Source of the DNA: Elysia crispata
Lineage: Eukaryota; Mollusca; Gastropoda; Plakobranchidae
Reading direction: 5' to 3'
Length of the DNA stretch: 64,000 bases
Assembly: GCA_033675545.1 (NCBI GenBank)
Contig: JAWDGP010000900.1
Location: 222,501-286,500 of the forward strand
Shown: piece after piece, positions 38,913 through 50,394 of the stretch
How positions within the stretch are numbered: the first letter of the stretch is position 1
Layout: each line of letters opens with the position of its first letter
The notes under the pieces: model-generated
Databases searched by the model: none
Told to the model about the DNA's origin: nothing
The model's input: the letters and a program-made list of their open reading frames with translations, nothing else
Position numbers and translations under genes: made by a program

Positions 38913-41900
38913 AGACCTATCTAAATCTAGACTCCAGACCTATAAATCTAGATTCTAGATTAGATCTAAACCTCCAGCTGTCCACATACTTCATTAGTTC
39001 CATTCTAGAAATACCAATAGTAATAATATCAGGAACAAACTTCCTTCAAGTCTAGAACTAGATCTTAATTCTTTCAGAGAACTGTATGTTCTAGATTTCG
39101 ATATGGATGCATTCATGTCACGTAAGTCCACTCCAAAGAAGCCTGAGCCAAATGTGGAGCAAAGACAACTGCTATGGAGAGGCACAAGTTAATTCAGACT
39201 CATGTGAGAGGTGAGATGCTTTTTTGCAAAGTTTAAAATTTGATCATTGAGCATTCAAGGAAATCTGTCATTGACAAGCATCTAGAATTGGAGAAGCACA
39301 AAAACAGAAACTGGCCAATGACTCATCCATGTAACCAAAGAAGAAGCAGTGTGTGATTGACCTTACAGGAATTACAGTCATAAAAGAGGTTCAATTTTTT
39401 CATCCTGCCAAATTAATCTTCAGCCCTGAGCTGAGCTGACAACACTTCCCAAGTTACAGACCTTGCATGAGGAGGAGATCCGTCTGCATGTCACACAGCT
39501 TGGACCCGAAGCAGTGTGCAATGCACCAACATTGATCTCCTTTACTTTTGGTCTTCTGTGGTCGCGCAAGTACCAAATTTGGCTGCATGTGACAAGGCAT
39601 TTTTTCTACTGTTCAGTCTGCTGATGCAGAGAGTAGCTTTTCCTTGTACAACTTGATTCGGACAGATAGAAGGAGAAGTCTCAAATTCAAAAATGATTCC
39701 CTGCAGCGTCTTGCTTATTTATCATATAACAAGTCCATTGGAATTGAATTTTTTAATCCAATTTTACCTGTATAATTTGCCAAAATTTTTTGCACTTTTC
39801 CGTGGGGCCAGCTTAATGGCATATAAAACAAATCTTACCAATACTTATAGGAATAAAACAGTAGTCACTTTTGACATACATGTAATTATCTGTTTAATTG
39901 AGGACATTATGCTAAAATTCTATTGTTTATGTCACTTAGTGAATATTTAGTTCATTTAAAGGATTTCTCACATGGTAACAATAGCTTCCTATACTTTTTT
40001 TGTTATTTACATCAACCTAAGACACAGGAATGATCATACAGCTCTATAAAGCATTTAAAATGCATAGAAAAAGAAAGTTCCTTTGCCCCGCTTCCTGGTT
40101 CATTGCCTCAGAGCATATGTCCTAAGAGCCCTGAGTGCCTGTAAAACTGTAGCCATGGACATTTATTTTAACAGAGAAGCATACATTTTTCTTTAAAAAA
40201 TTGCTAAAGACTTGAAAATTGACAAGACAATTGTAAGATGTATAAAAGTTATTTGGGTTTTATTATTGAAATCTAGAATAAAGAAAAATAAACCAAATTA
40301 AAGTTAGACCTCTAAAAAAATACTGAACCACTCTGAAAGAACAGGGTAAAACAGGTGAGAATAATGGCTAATGAGTTAACACTGGACTAAAATAGATTGA
40401 GAATGCCAAAGAGTAAGCATTAAACCTAAGTCAATAACCCATCTGAGAATGTTTAAGAGTTAACAGTAAACCAAAATTGACTGAGTATGCCAAAATGCAA
40501 TAAACTTTAATTAGTTATTCACTGAATTGAGAATGCTAAAGAGTTAACCTTAGACAAAAATTGATTGAGATGCCAAGCAGTTAGAAAAAGCTAATTTTCT
40601 AAACTCCAAATCCATAAGTATAAATTAGCCAACTATTCATTATAATGTAGGTTAAAGTGAAGAGATAGGTATGAATTCCTGTCATGCCAGGCAGGGCAAC
40701 TCTAGCCATTCTTCGCAGGACTTCATCCCCTTATAGTAAATGCTTAAAACGATCTTTAAAAAAGATTAGGGAAACACAGAATCAGCTGATTTCACATTCT
40801 CTTAACTCAATTGAGAATGCTACAGATCACATGACACCTAAATAGCTCAATACTCACCTGTACAAACACTGTGAAGAAGACAATAACTGTTGTTGTGGTG
40901 ACAAACATCTGCCGTTCTGGAATGTGTTCTGCATTAAGCAGAAGAGCAAGGCAAAAGGCAATCCCACCCCTCAGGCCACCGTAAGACATGATAAACTGGT
41001 CAATGGCAGACAGACGAATCAGGCGGCGTTGGTTGACCAGCCATGAAAGCATCATCACACCTGGACAAAATCGACAGATGGCCACATATATTACAAAATC
41101 CAAACTAGCCACAACAAACCAATCACAATAGAGACAGATTAAAGGCATTTTGTCAGCACTATGGCAGAAGCTTGCTATAGAAATCAGAAAAGAAAATATG
41201 AAGGAGAGACGATACCTGCCCTACTTCTAAGGATGGAAACAATGTTTCTGTTGTAGGTGTACTAAAATTCTAACATACATGATTTCACTTTTGATTTTTG
41301 TGCCTATTTTTATTTATTGCAAATTCAGAAAAAAAGGTTTAGCACCTTGAGAAGTACTCTTTTCTACAGAGAAAAAGCTAATGTGAATTTGCCGGAGATA
41401 CTCGCTATTGTAAAGCGCTTCCTTTCCTGCTTTATTATATTCTGCGTCTCAGTGAGGCAGTCTGTAGAAACAATATTACAAGTTTTAATATGTCCCACCT
41501 TGTAGCATGTGTTTTAGACTAAATTTTTGTTCTCAAAATCTGCACAAAACATATTGGTAGAAAACAAAACAAGAAAACCATAAATTCGAGAAATATGTTA
41601 TTTTTCTCTCTGTCTTTCTCCCTATCCCTTATGCTGTGCCTCTTTTGCTCTCGCATATTCTCTCTCTCACTTTCTCTCTCATTCTGTATGTCTTTTTCTG
41701 TTCAAGTTGCAATCTACAGAAAATAGAAATGAAAGAGTTTTCAAGAATCATTTGTAAAACATGTTTCTACACGGCATATTGCAAGCGTTAAATTTAAGAC
41801 ATCAAAACATGAATAAAAGTCATGAATATTAAGCATTGAATACACATGACAAAATAAATCAATACATAACAGACCCAATATGGAACATCATTTGTTAATG

Positions 41901-44900
41901 TTATCTAATTCTTTCTGCGACCTAATCCATCCTTTGGGTTTACCCTGCCTAAAAAAGTTAGGCTAAAATACATTGATACACCAAAACATCAAACATTGAT
42001 TATCAAAGTTTTGAAAGTGCTGCATTGAAATATAAGCAATATAAGAAACTCCTATTAAAGCAAAACGAAATTAGATCATGTTGAGGTGAAACTAGAAAAA
42101 TTCTCATGTCGGATATTTCTCCTCGAGTCTGAGGGCTCTGAAAATTCCCCAACTGTTATATAACTTTTGCAAGGTAGTCAATGCCAGTCTTCATCTGTTC
42201 AATATGCTACATTGTGAGAAATAATTTCAACTGAGAAATACTTAAGGCACCCGGTGTCAGCAAACTGTGGATCTCCAACCTTCTTTTTCGGTCAAATTAA
42301 GGTTGAGTTGGATACTTTGTTCTATTCCTTCATAAAAGTGAAGTTAACAAATTTTAACCTATAGGTTTCTGACTTTAAAAGTGATAACATTATGTTCCTA
42401 AGTCACATAAGCGTACAAAATTATCTGTGCTATATATAGCCCTGTCTATGGGGGAGTACCACATTACGTTGTGTGGTCATTTTCATCAAAGTGCCACATC
42501 ATATTGTGTGGTCACTTTCATCAATGTGCCATATCATATTGTGTCGTCACTTTCATCAATGCGCAACATCATATTGTGTCGTCACTTTCATCAATATACC
42601 ACATTATATTGTGCAGTCACTTTCATCAATGTGCCATATATTGTGTAGTCACTTTCATGAATGTGCCACATCACATTGTGCGGTTACTTTCATCAATGTA
42701 CCATATCATACTATGTAGTCACTTTCATCAATGTGCCACATTACATGGTGTGTTCACTTTTATCAAGGTGCCACATCATATTGTGTGGTCACTTTCATCA
42801 ATGTCCCACATTACATTGTGCAGTCAATTTCATCAATGTGCAACATTACATGGTGGGGTCACTTTTATGAATGTGCCACATCATATTGTGTGGTCACTTT
42901 CATCAATGTGCCACATCACATTGTGTGGTCATTTTCATCAATGTGCCACACCATATTGTGCAGTCACTTTCATCAATGTGCCACATTACATGGTGTGGTC
43001 ACTTTCATCAATGTGCCACATCATATTGTGAAGTCACTTTCATCAGTGTGCCACATTACATTATGTAGTCACTTTCATCAATGTGCCACATTACATGGTG
43101 TGATCACTTTCATCAATGTGTGATATCAAATTGTGTAGTCACTTTCATCAATGTGCCACACACAGCCGTCTATCCATGAACTTGTTTCAAGCTAGACCTG
43201 AAACTGATACCCCTAGGCCTGGCCTGGTCTTGTGCACTGAAGTGCGACCAACCATGTCTGCACTGTGAATTTTCTTCTAGGGCTACAAAATACTTTTTTG
43301 ACAATTTTAGTCATATTTGACTGGTAGCTAAATTTTCCATATGAGTGTTACATTAATGAAACTTACATCATTGAAAAGGTTATTTCAAGCTCTATACAAC
43401 GATTTTATTCTTTAAGTTCTTAGTTTTTTTTACAATTATGGAAATCAACAATAAACTAGGGCACTAGTCAGACCCTGTGAAACTGGTTCTTATTGAACAA
43501 ATTAATTAATTAACGGCCATCGGAAGTTTTTACAATCAACATTTAGGTATCTTTGTTTAGCTCAAATATTGTAGTTTCAAAATATGTTAAAATGTATCTC
43601 GGTTTATGTTCAGGAAAGGATAAAAGAGCTGGTATGTATAGCAACCTAGGCTTGGCAAAATTAACTTTGCCTCTAGACTTAGGTGGCTGATTTAACAGAA
43701 GATAACATCATACAATAGCTAAGCAGGGTCTACCCTCATAAATCTTTTAAACTCTGGAAACTTAAGAACGCTAAATTATAGGGAGAAACAGCAAGAAACC
43801 CCTAGAAGGGGAAATCAGATAACATTCAGAAAACAGATGATTGTTCTCATCTCTCCACCCATGCCATTCAAGGCAAAATGTTAATGCAATCTTGAGTAGC
43901 TCAGAAACTTTCCACCAAGCACTTACATTGAACTAAAGCTAAGACTGTTTCATACAGGCCCCAAAATAACTTTCCATCCTAACTGAATGTCTTTTTTTTA
44001 ACCTCTCAGACAGACATAAACGTGCTGAACACTCAAACAGACATGTAGATTGTCACTTGGTGTCTTTCCGCTTGGATGCTCTGTAGGAGAAACTAGTGTT
44101 AAGTGTTACATCAGGACAGTTTTTACCTGGTCTGCTGAAGCTTGGACTAGAGTGAAGAATGCACAAGCTCTACTCCTTGTTCTCCATGCAGACCCATTCA
44201 AACACCCCATCTGTCTATGCACTCTTAAAAATGTAAATGAGGAAGATTTTGTAACTGATATTTTTTTCTATTAAATGCCATATACTCATCTATCAACCTT
44301 TGAAAATCAGCTGTAGTTGTTTTGTCAATGGGTTTGCTGTGTGATATGTCTTTGTGTACATGTATTTTAAGAGGACGGAGTTAGCTTGATTAAATGTTAA
44401 CTGCACATTTTCAGTAACATCTATTATTTTTTTTTCTTGTAATTTCTTTTGTTTTGTTCACTTCTCTTGAGCAAACAGCTTCACTGACAGCAGGTTGTAT
44501 GTATTTAGGCAGTGGCTGCCTGTACTGTGAACGATCATAGTGTTTCTGGGGCGTCATCAAAAGCCAAAACCAATCGTCTGTTTGTGGATGTTCTGTTAAT
44601 GGCACTGTCTCTTCCAGGTTTATGACTTTGCATTTTTATTGATACGATTTACCTTGTATTTGTAGCATTTCACATTCCTTTTCCTTTGCCAAAGGAAAGG
44701 TCTAGGCAGACAGAGAACACTGAGAAGAAGGTCTGCAAGGTATTAAACTCGCACCAAATATGACTGTTTTGTGCTGTGCATAAAAATGCAGACTGAAGTG
44801 ATCTTTCAGTTACAGCATTTCATACAAAATGTTGTAACTTTGAGTAGCAAGTGTTGTATATCAAAGGGGTATATGTGTCACATCATATTGTGTGGTCACT

Positions 44901-47900
44901 TTCATCGATGTGCCACATTACATGGTGTGGTCACTTTGATCAATGTGCCACATTACATGGTGTGGTCACTTCCAGCAATGCGCCACATCACACGGTGAGA
45001 TGACTTTCTATACTGGAGCTGAATAACTGTGAAGACATAATTAGCTCCTTTGGCCAATGTTATAACATTGATTTAACAGGACTTACATGGATTACACCAT
45101 AGCATTGATCATAAGCTGCTGAGAGAGTTTCTTGGAATTAAGTGGCAAAAATGGTGCATTAAACATCCCCCAATGGACAGATGAATGAATGAAGTGAACC
45201 AAAAATGGTTAATAGTTGTAATTTTTTCTTGTACGGTGACTTAGTTGATCTTTAGTTTTGATAGGTTGCTAAAATAAAGTTGATCAAAACTGTAATTCTG
45301 ACCTTGAGAATGCAACATAGTTTTTAAATAAGATACAAAATATGTTGAAAAAATATGATTTTCACAACTTACCAGTGACTCTGAATACAAGGCAGAAGAG
45401 CAGGGAGAACAGCACAAAGTCCAAGCGAAAATCGTGAGAATCAATGACAGTGGACAGACCTAGGAACATGAAGATAATTGTCTCTGATATGTTGGCCAGC
45501 ATCTTCATAAAGTATTTGACAGTGGTTGTTGATTTTTTGGCCATGTTCAACTCTGAGTAGTGTCGCATTACAATCCCGCCAAAGGTCAGCCTGAGGTTGG
45601 GAAATGATAAACAATAGAATAATTACAACAATCTGCATGAAGGTCACTGTCAGTCTAGAGAAAAAAATAAACAACAGAACATGACAATTTCCCACATAAG
45701 TCAGCGTGGGAGTGGGAAATAATAAATAACGGAACATGACCATACCCCATATAGCTCAGCCTGATAGTGGAAAACGATATATAACAGAATATGACTATTA
45801 TGGTAACCAGCACAAAAGTCAGCCTAATGGTTTAGGAAGACATGATCAAACTTTGCTCAACTTAAAGGCTGTATCATATCTGAAGAGACAAGATAACAAA
45901 TAGTCCAGCTCACTGATTTTCCATACAATATAACACTGCAAATCACCAAGAGCCACTATGTACTCTTTACTTTTTATTGTGTTTACAGCTTGGCTACAAT
46001 TGATTTTAACAATTTGTTCAGCTATTTTGCCAGCAAATTCACAAATGTTTACCATGTAATGAAGATGGATGTCTTAATAATACTGTTATATTAACTCATA
46101 AAGGATCACCTTTATATGGCCTTACAAGACCAAATTACATAATTAAAAGAAATTGAACACTGAAATACATAGACTTATCAGAGATTCCTACTGGATATGA
46201 AAAAAAAAAGGAACAAACCTGAACTTGTTCTAAACCTCCATAATGTATGCACAGAGTCTATGTGACTTGAAACATAACTTTCTCATAGACACTTAAATAG
46301 TTGAAAATATGAAAGGTAATAAAAGGTATCAATGATTTACATACAAATAATTAATTAAAAAAAAACCCATCAGCACTTATGAAAGAAATTTTTTTTAACC
46401 AACAGATCCTCAAACCTTTCTACATAGATATCTCTAATAATAATAATAAAAAAAAAGAGTGGGGAGGGTGTGTTGATAACTAGTTCTCTTTCTTTTCTTG
46501 TTACAGAAGTCTTTTTGTCTAAAAATATAAGCGGTGCATATTGCACATAAGCGTCTAGGATTGGTGCGGGAAGTTAAAATTCTCAGATAAATTCCCAAGT
46601 TTTAGGCAAGAATCATCTTAACCCCAGGTCAAACTCGGATTACGTGGGGAAATTTGGGACCTCTGACGTATACTTCTTAAGCTAGATATCAGTATACCAG
46701 TTTCTCCTAGAGATCATTCTCATTTAGATACTTGTACGTCTCCAGTGTCACCCTCCCCATTGTGGGTTTATGACATTATGTGTTCATTCCTCTAGTCCCA
46801 AGCAGATTACTACAAAGTACCAGTTGCCCGTTGTTACTCACGCCAAAATGCCAGAGAGTTCCATGGACTCAGCTGTAAGGTAGGCCAGGTAACCCAGAAC
46901 AAACACAAATAGTGGCTCCAGAACCCTCACATGGTCGGTGTACTTCGTAATAAAAGCCCCAACCAAGCCATAAACCACACCAATAAGTGTGCCACCAAAG
47001 ACCACAATGAAGAATTGGGCAAATCCAGTCACAAAATCTACAATTTCCAGATTTGCCTCACCAATCTCAGTGAAGCCATCCATCATATGATACAAAACCT
47101 GGGGTGATAATACACACACACACACACACATATATATTTATATATATATAATATACATATAAAGCTATATATATCTATATATTAAATAGTGAGATTCATT
47201 GCTGCCAAACATTTTCATCCGACTTCTGACAAAAATAAGAACCAGCTTAGTATTTGTTTTTGTTTTTTTTGGCTTTTTTACCTTTTTTTTTTTTTGGCTT
47301 TTATACCTTAAGTTGATCAATCATTTCTCACAGATCAAATTGCTCTCTAAAGCATTATACTTATTTCCATGCTTCATTAACCTTAGCAAAATGTCATACG
47401 AATAAATCTACAAATGAATGTCAGTAAAGATGTAAATGAACCTTACTCATAATTGGTTAACTTGTCTTTGACCATAAACTCACCACAGTGACCCCATCGT
47501 TAAGCAATGATTCACCAAACACAATAATGTAAAGGATCTCATTGACCTGGATTTCCTCAAAGATGGCAAGGACAGCCACTGGGTCTACAGCCGAGATGAG
47601 AGAACTAAACACAAAACAGTGGAGTAGGGAGATGCTGGAGTGTATCCAGCCCAGACAGGACATGCCATACAGACACATACCTGGGGAAAATAGAGATCAT
47701 AAAGTTAAACCTTAGACAAGGAAAATGCTGTGCATAAAGATTGAACACACAGGAAAGGTACGTTGTTCAAGTAGAAGTAGATGAACAACAACAACAATAA
47801 CAACATCAGGATCTATTGCCTTATTAGATTGATATTTATATTTACACTAGCATGCCAAAGAAGATATTATTTCAGAAATAAAAACAGAAAACAAAAAAAA

Positions 47901-49024
47901 AAATAAAAAAATTTTTTAAAGAGTATCAAAACTAATAATAAACTTTTTTAAAATGATTTAATCTCTAGTTGAATGGGTATACATGTACTAAATTTTATCC
48001 TCGACAATAAATGACTGGACACACTAAGTACATACATCTCTATCTTAAGTGTCGAATCAAGACTAAATTCAAACCAACTCTCTTTCTTGCAGGAAGGACA
48101 GATTAAATACAGTTCAAATCTCATCTTGATGGAAGGAACCTAGATCAACTTAATGCACTCCAAGTCTCGTCTTCAAGGAAGGAATCTGGATAGACTGAAC
48201 ACACTCCCAAGTTTCATTTTGATGGAAGGAACCTTAATAGACTGAACACACTCCCATGTTTCATTTTGATGGGAGGAACCTTAATAGACTGAACACACTC
48301 CCAAGTTTCATCTTGATGGGAGGAACCTTAATAGGCTGAACACACTCCCAAGCTTCATTTTGATGGGAGGAACCTTAATAGACTGAACACACTCCCAAGT
48401 TTCATCTTGATGGGAGGAACCTTAATAGGCTGAACACACTCCAAGTTTCATCTTGATGGGAGGAACCTGTATAGAGTGAATACTCTTCAAGTCTCATCTT
48501 GATGGAAGGAACCTGTATAGAGTGAATACACTTCAAGTCTCATCTTGATGGAAGGAACCTGGATAGAGTGAATACACTTCAACTCTCATCCTGATGGAAG
48601 GAAACTTGACGGACTGAATACATTCCAAGTCTCATTTTGATAGAAGGAAACTGATTTGACTGAACACAGTCCAAGTATCATTTCGGTGGAAGGAACCAAA
48701 TTGAAAACATTCCAATTATCATTGTCAGTGGTGGGGAACTGAATACTTAGAATTTTGGCTCCAACCCACCAGTGAAACTGGGTACATTGCTCGGCGGAGA
48801 ATCCATTAAAAACTGATTGTGCAGTAAATTTCTTTTTAAAGCTAAAAAATTAAGAACGCGACTGGTTCTACCGCCAGTCTATAAGAACTTTACAAGGTTG
48901 CGAAGGTTTGGTAGAAGGGGTGTCTTTCTTCGCTATATCTATACGCATAGACAACATTCATGTAATTATAGATGCAGACATTCAATAAAACAGAGGGTAA
49001 GGGGCGAGGGGGAGGGGAGGGGGG

Positions 49025-49097
<73 letters not shown>

Positions 49098-49426
49098 GTA
49101 TGGATAGATGAAGTACAGAGGAAGAAACGGTGAGGGCCAACCATTTGACAAGTTACCTATTCCTATTGTGTTCCAGAGCGTATTAACCACCGCCAACAGC
49201 AGGATGGTGCCGATGTTGTTGAAAAAGGCGCGGTTGGGCATGTGGTACCCAGCATCATAGATAATGGGAGGTAGCAGGAACAGGAAGAAGGTGTTGGCGT
49301 TGAGAGTATACTGACCGCTGCTGGCCGTCTCAGTGAAAAAAAGGGTCACTCCTACCAGGATCCCGAGGGTGATGAGTAGGCACGACTCAGGAAAAACGTG
49401 CGGCAGTTTGTCGTACAAATGAAATC
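27642..49426 (-). CDS. plasma-membrane Na+/H+ exchanger (SLC9A / insect Nhe2-like), 5' incomplete
   Basis: Twelve exons join with every phase agreeing: 49426-49157, 47680-47484, 47098-46842, 45590-45373, 41060-40858, 37763-37674, 36622-36552, 35013-34795, 34458-34317, 32419-32035, 31480-31379, 28963-27642. They encode 1158 residues to the stop. Residues 1-382 are the membrane exchanger ([15 protein letters not shown] amiloride-site region, [25 protein letters not shown] with the ion-binding Glu and Asn-Asp, [11 protein letters not shown]). Residues 383-1158 are a cytoplasmic tail of about 775 residues, longer than in vertebrate NHE1 or NHE3. It starts with the CHP-binding-type segment ([15 protein letters not shown]) and ends DTRL. 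The product exchanges extracellular Na+ for cytosolic H+. Tail blocks SLPWRRP and PSWADNPAY match what I recall of insect Nhe2. The first exon(s), with the start and first membrane segment, were not found and probably lie beyond 64000. Confidence 0.93.
29352..29774 (+). other. unassigned open frame inside exchanger intron, antisense
   Basis: A 140-codon Lys-rich frame (for example [20 protein letters not shown]) with A-runs inside. No domain recognised. It lies in the intron between exons K and L on the opposite strand. It is most likely chance or an old retrocopy. Confidence 0.15.
29885..30925. repeat. minisatellite, period about 47 bp
   Basis: About 20 diverged units with cores accatagtcagcctatagaa and caacctgctac...gatct, in the intron between exchanger exons K and L. 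Confidence 0.9.
31379..31480 (-). CDS. exchanger exon K
   Basis: Acceptor tttaatcaccag, weak donor gtatta. Encodes 34 acidic/polar residues ([33 protein letters not shown]). Its 102 nt keep phase, so it could be an alternative cassette. It has no domain; support comes from phase agreement on both sides. Confidence 0.75.
32035..32419 (-). CDS. exchanger exon J: Asn/Ser-rich tail
   Basis: Acceptor ttttgacctccag, donor gtgagt. Begins [20 protein letters not shown], matching the NHE1 region around YNRHTL, followed by an Asn-rich low-complexity part ([14 protein letters not shown]) and a Ser-rich part, ending [10 protein letters not shown]. Confidence 0.92.
32420..34316 (-). other. intron between exchanger exons J and I
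   Basis: Plain AT-rich intron with an A-run near 32786; no element or exon recognised. Confidence 0.6.
34317..34458 (-). CDS. exchanger exon I
   Basis: Acceptor ttgaaaacccccag-like, donor gtgagt. Encodes [20 protein letters not shown] and [19 protein letters not shown] fits a basophilic (PKA-type) phosphorylation motif. Confidence 0.88.
34795..35013 (-). CDS. exchanger exon H
   Basis: Acceptor ctattttcag, donor gtaaag. Encodes [20 protein letters not shown], then the [20 protein letters not shown] helix and a Ser-rich part ([14 protein letters not shown]). The first half aligns with the proximal tail of NHE1 and NHE3. Confidence 0.93.
35238..35477 (-). pseudogene. pogo/Tigger-type transposase fragment (N-terminal HTH)
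   Basis: [20 protein letters not shown] begins a CENP-B/Psq-type DNA-binding domain, followed by SEAGR and [19 protein letters not shown]. It is truncated after 79 codons and a few residues are missing in the turn between helices. It lies in the intron between exons H and G. A weak inverted similarity between about 35188-35212 and 36018-36042 (agacctg...gggaaat and its complement) may mark the ends of a deleted element. Confidence 0.75.
36200..36538. repeat. minisatellite, period about 52 bp
   Basis: Six to seven units with cores gataggataaagtctgtta and agactgaagcatttagtta. The array begins within 20 bp of the exon G donor and lies in the following intron. Confidence 0.92.
36552..36622 (-). 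CDS. exchanger exon G: CHP-binding-type segment
   Basis: A 71-nt exon encoding [20 protein letters not shown] then IFQ plus two bases. It aligns with NHE1 [20 protein letters not shown], where calcineurin B homologous protein binds. The donor is weak (CAGAG/gtttgg), but the reading frame continues exactly into the next exon ([14 protein letters not shown]). Confidence 0.9.
37674..37763 (-). CDS. exchanger exon F: start of cytoplasmic tail
   Basis: A 90-nt, phase-0 exon with acceptor ttattactctgcag and donor gtgagg. Encodes [20 protein letters not shown], then [10 protein letters not shown]. The GITIKPxV block closes the membrane domain. The exon could be skipped without a frame change. Confidence 0.93.
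38873..38909. repeat. (TA)n microsatellite
   Basis: Uninterrupted TA units in the intron between exchanger exons F and E. Confidence 0.95.
39100..39775 (+). pseudogene. decayed hAT-type transposase (CGGBP1-like)
   Basis: The 3' part (39617-39775) is an open frame reading [20 protein letters not shown] then [20 protein letters not shown] to a TAA. This is the hAT C-terminal dimerisation region (SxDxERxFS...R.SL...L..L.YN). Weaker pieces upstream ([15 protein letters not shown] at about 39103, [20 protein letters not shown] at about 39460) suit a transposase related to CGG-repeat-binding protein 1. Several stops and frame changes separate the pieces. It lies in an exchanger intron, antisense. 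Confidence 0.7.
40858..41060 (-). CDS. exchanger exon E: last membrane segments
   Basis: Acceptor gattttgtccag, donor gtgagt. Encodes [40 protein letters not shown] and the final helix [15 protein letters not shown]. The YGGLRG block holds the conserved Arg needed for transport in NHE1. Confidence 0.95.
42456..43157. repeat. 35-bp minisatellite, about 20 units
   Basis: The core cactttcatcaatgtgccac, then atcatattgtgtggt, repeats with a strict 35-bp period in the intron between exchanger exons E and D. Open frames through it ([13 protein letters not shown]-type) are repeat artefacts. Confidence 0.95.
44873..45010. repeat. second block of the same 35-bp minisatellite
   Basis: About four units with the same core, 1.7 kb from the main array and in the same orientation and intron. 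Confidence 0.92.
45373..45590 (-). CDS. exchanger exon D
   Basis: Acceptor ccaacctcag, donor gtaagt. Encodes [48 protein letters not shown] and the next helix to FRVTG. The order GIVMRxYxExNxxxKSxTTVKYF matches NHE1 and NHE3 closely. Confidence 0.95.
45591..46841 (-). other. intron between exchanger exons D and C
   Basis: It contains several diverged copies of a segment around gggaaatgataaacaatagaa / aacagaacatgac (45598-45830, about 60-bp spacing), a decayed short tandem array. Nothing else recognised. Confidence 0.55.
46842..47098 (-). CDS. exchanger exon C
   Basis: Begins [20 protein letters not shown] (an extracellular loop in the family), followed by helices [20 protein letters not shown] and [18 protein letters not shown], ending ELSGILA. 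The 257-nt length ends in phase 2, so skipping it would shift the frame. Donor gtgagt. The acceptor lies just after a (TG)n tract and has almost no pyrimidine tract. Confidence 0.95.
47112..47160 (-). repeat. (TG)n-(TA)n tract at exon C acceptor
   Basis: On the gene strand, a TA-rich run then nine to ten TG units end about 12 bases before the acceptor AG (47099-47100). Confidence 0.9.
47484..47680 (-). CDS. exchanger exon B: ion-binding core
   Basis: Acceptor ctattttccccag, donor gtgagt. Encodes residues 91-156, including [20 protein letters not shown] and [12 protein letters not shown]. The Asp of SAVDP and the Glu and Asn-Asp of ESLLND correspond to NHE1 D238, E262, N266 and D267. Human NHE1 and NHE3 have Ala where this protein has Gly after the Asp. 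Confidence 0.95.
48088..48715. repeat. minisatellite, period about 47 bp
   Basis: About 13 units with cores tcatcttgatgggaggaacc and gactgaacacactccaagt, in the intron between exchanger exons A and B. Confidence 0.92.
49019..49094. repeat. G-run and (GA)n; (CT)n on the exchanger strand
   Basis: About 34 GA units starting 63 nt into the intron after exchanger exon A. Confidence 0.95.
49157..49426 (-). CDS. exchanger exon A (first seen): FHLYDKL to NTIGIG
   Basis: Acceptor ttttcacag before 49426, donor gtaact after 49157; starts with the last two bases of a Gly codon and ends in phase 1. Encodes residues 1-90 of the fragment: [20 protein letters not shown], a membrane helix, then [20 protein letters not shown], the family's most conserved stretch and the region tied to amiloride binding in NHE1, then helix [13 protein letters not shown]. 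The exon needs an upstream partner ending in G, which I could not find. Confidence 0.93.
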
Positions 49427-49674
49427 CTGTGAAAACAGCAATTGCGTCAGGTTAACGTCTGGAGATCAACAGTATCATCTGGCCAAGGTCACCGCTAAAC
49501 AAACAAGAGGGCAAATACAATGCGTTCTAAAGCAATATAGCAAAGAAAATTAAGTGAAGGATAAAAGAAATTAAAGAAAAAAAAACTTCGATAGAAAGAG
49601 AATGATAGAAATAAAAGATAAATAGCGCGAGAGAGAATGATAGGGATAGATAGAGAGATTTTCGCTCCTGCAGC
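49427..49674 (-). other. start of the large 5' intron or upstream region of the exchanger
   Basis: The acceptor of exon A is at 49427-49428. Upstream sequence to the window end shows no exon with the expected TM1 and start, so this intron is at least 14 kb or the missing exon is too diverged to see. Confidence 0.5.
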
Positions 49675-50095
<421 letters not shown>

Positions 50096-50394
50096 CCTGT
50101 TCACCTCATGGACGTGGTTCTCTCAAAAACACATCATCAAAATAACCAGGACCAAATCTTTCTTACACGTCATTTCGAAACTGTAGAATTTGTTGAAAAT
50201 ACCAGCAAGAAAATCGGTTTTTAAAGCAAAACAATTTATGGGGACACCTAAACAAGAGGCTGAATGAGTTGTGCACAGATCTAGTATGTTCTACAGGCAA
50301 AGATAAGAGTCCTATGTATCGGAAGTCTCAATTGGAGCCAGAACTATGACCCATGTTGAGTCTGTGACCACAAATACAAGTAAATCAGCTTGGC

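Noticed and set aside
42427-43123. Cys/His-rich repeated frames (GHFHQCA), looking like zinc-finger repeats
   Set aside because: Encoded by a 35-bp tandem repeat whose period is not a multiple of three, so three frames look alike; not a finger spacing.
42456-43157. Possible CRISPR-like array
   Set aside because: Units are contiguous with no unique spacers, in an intron of an animal gene; it is a minisatellite. The same holds for the other tandem arrays here.
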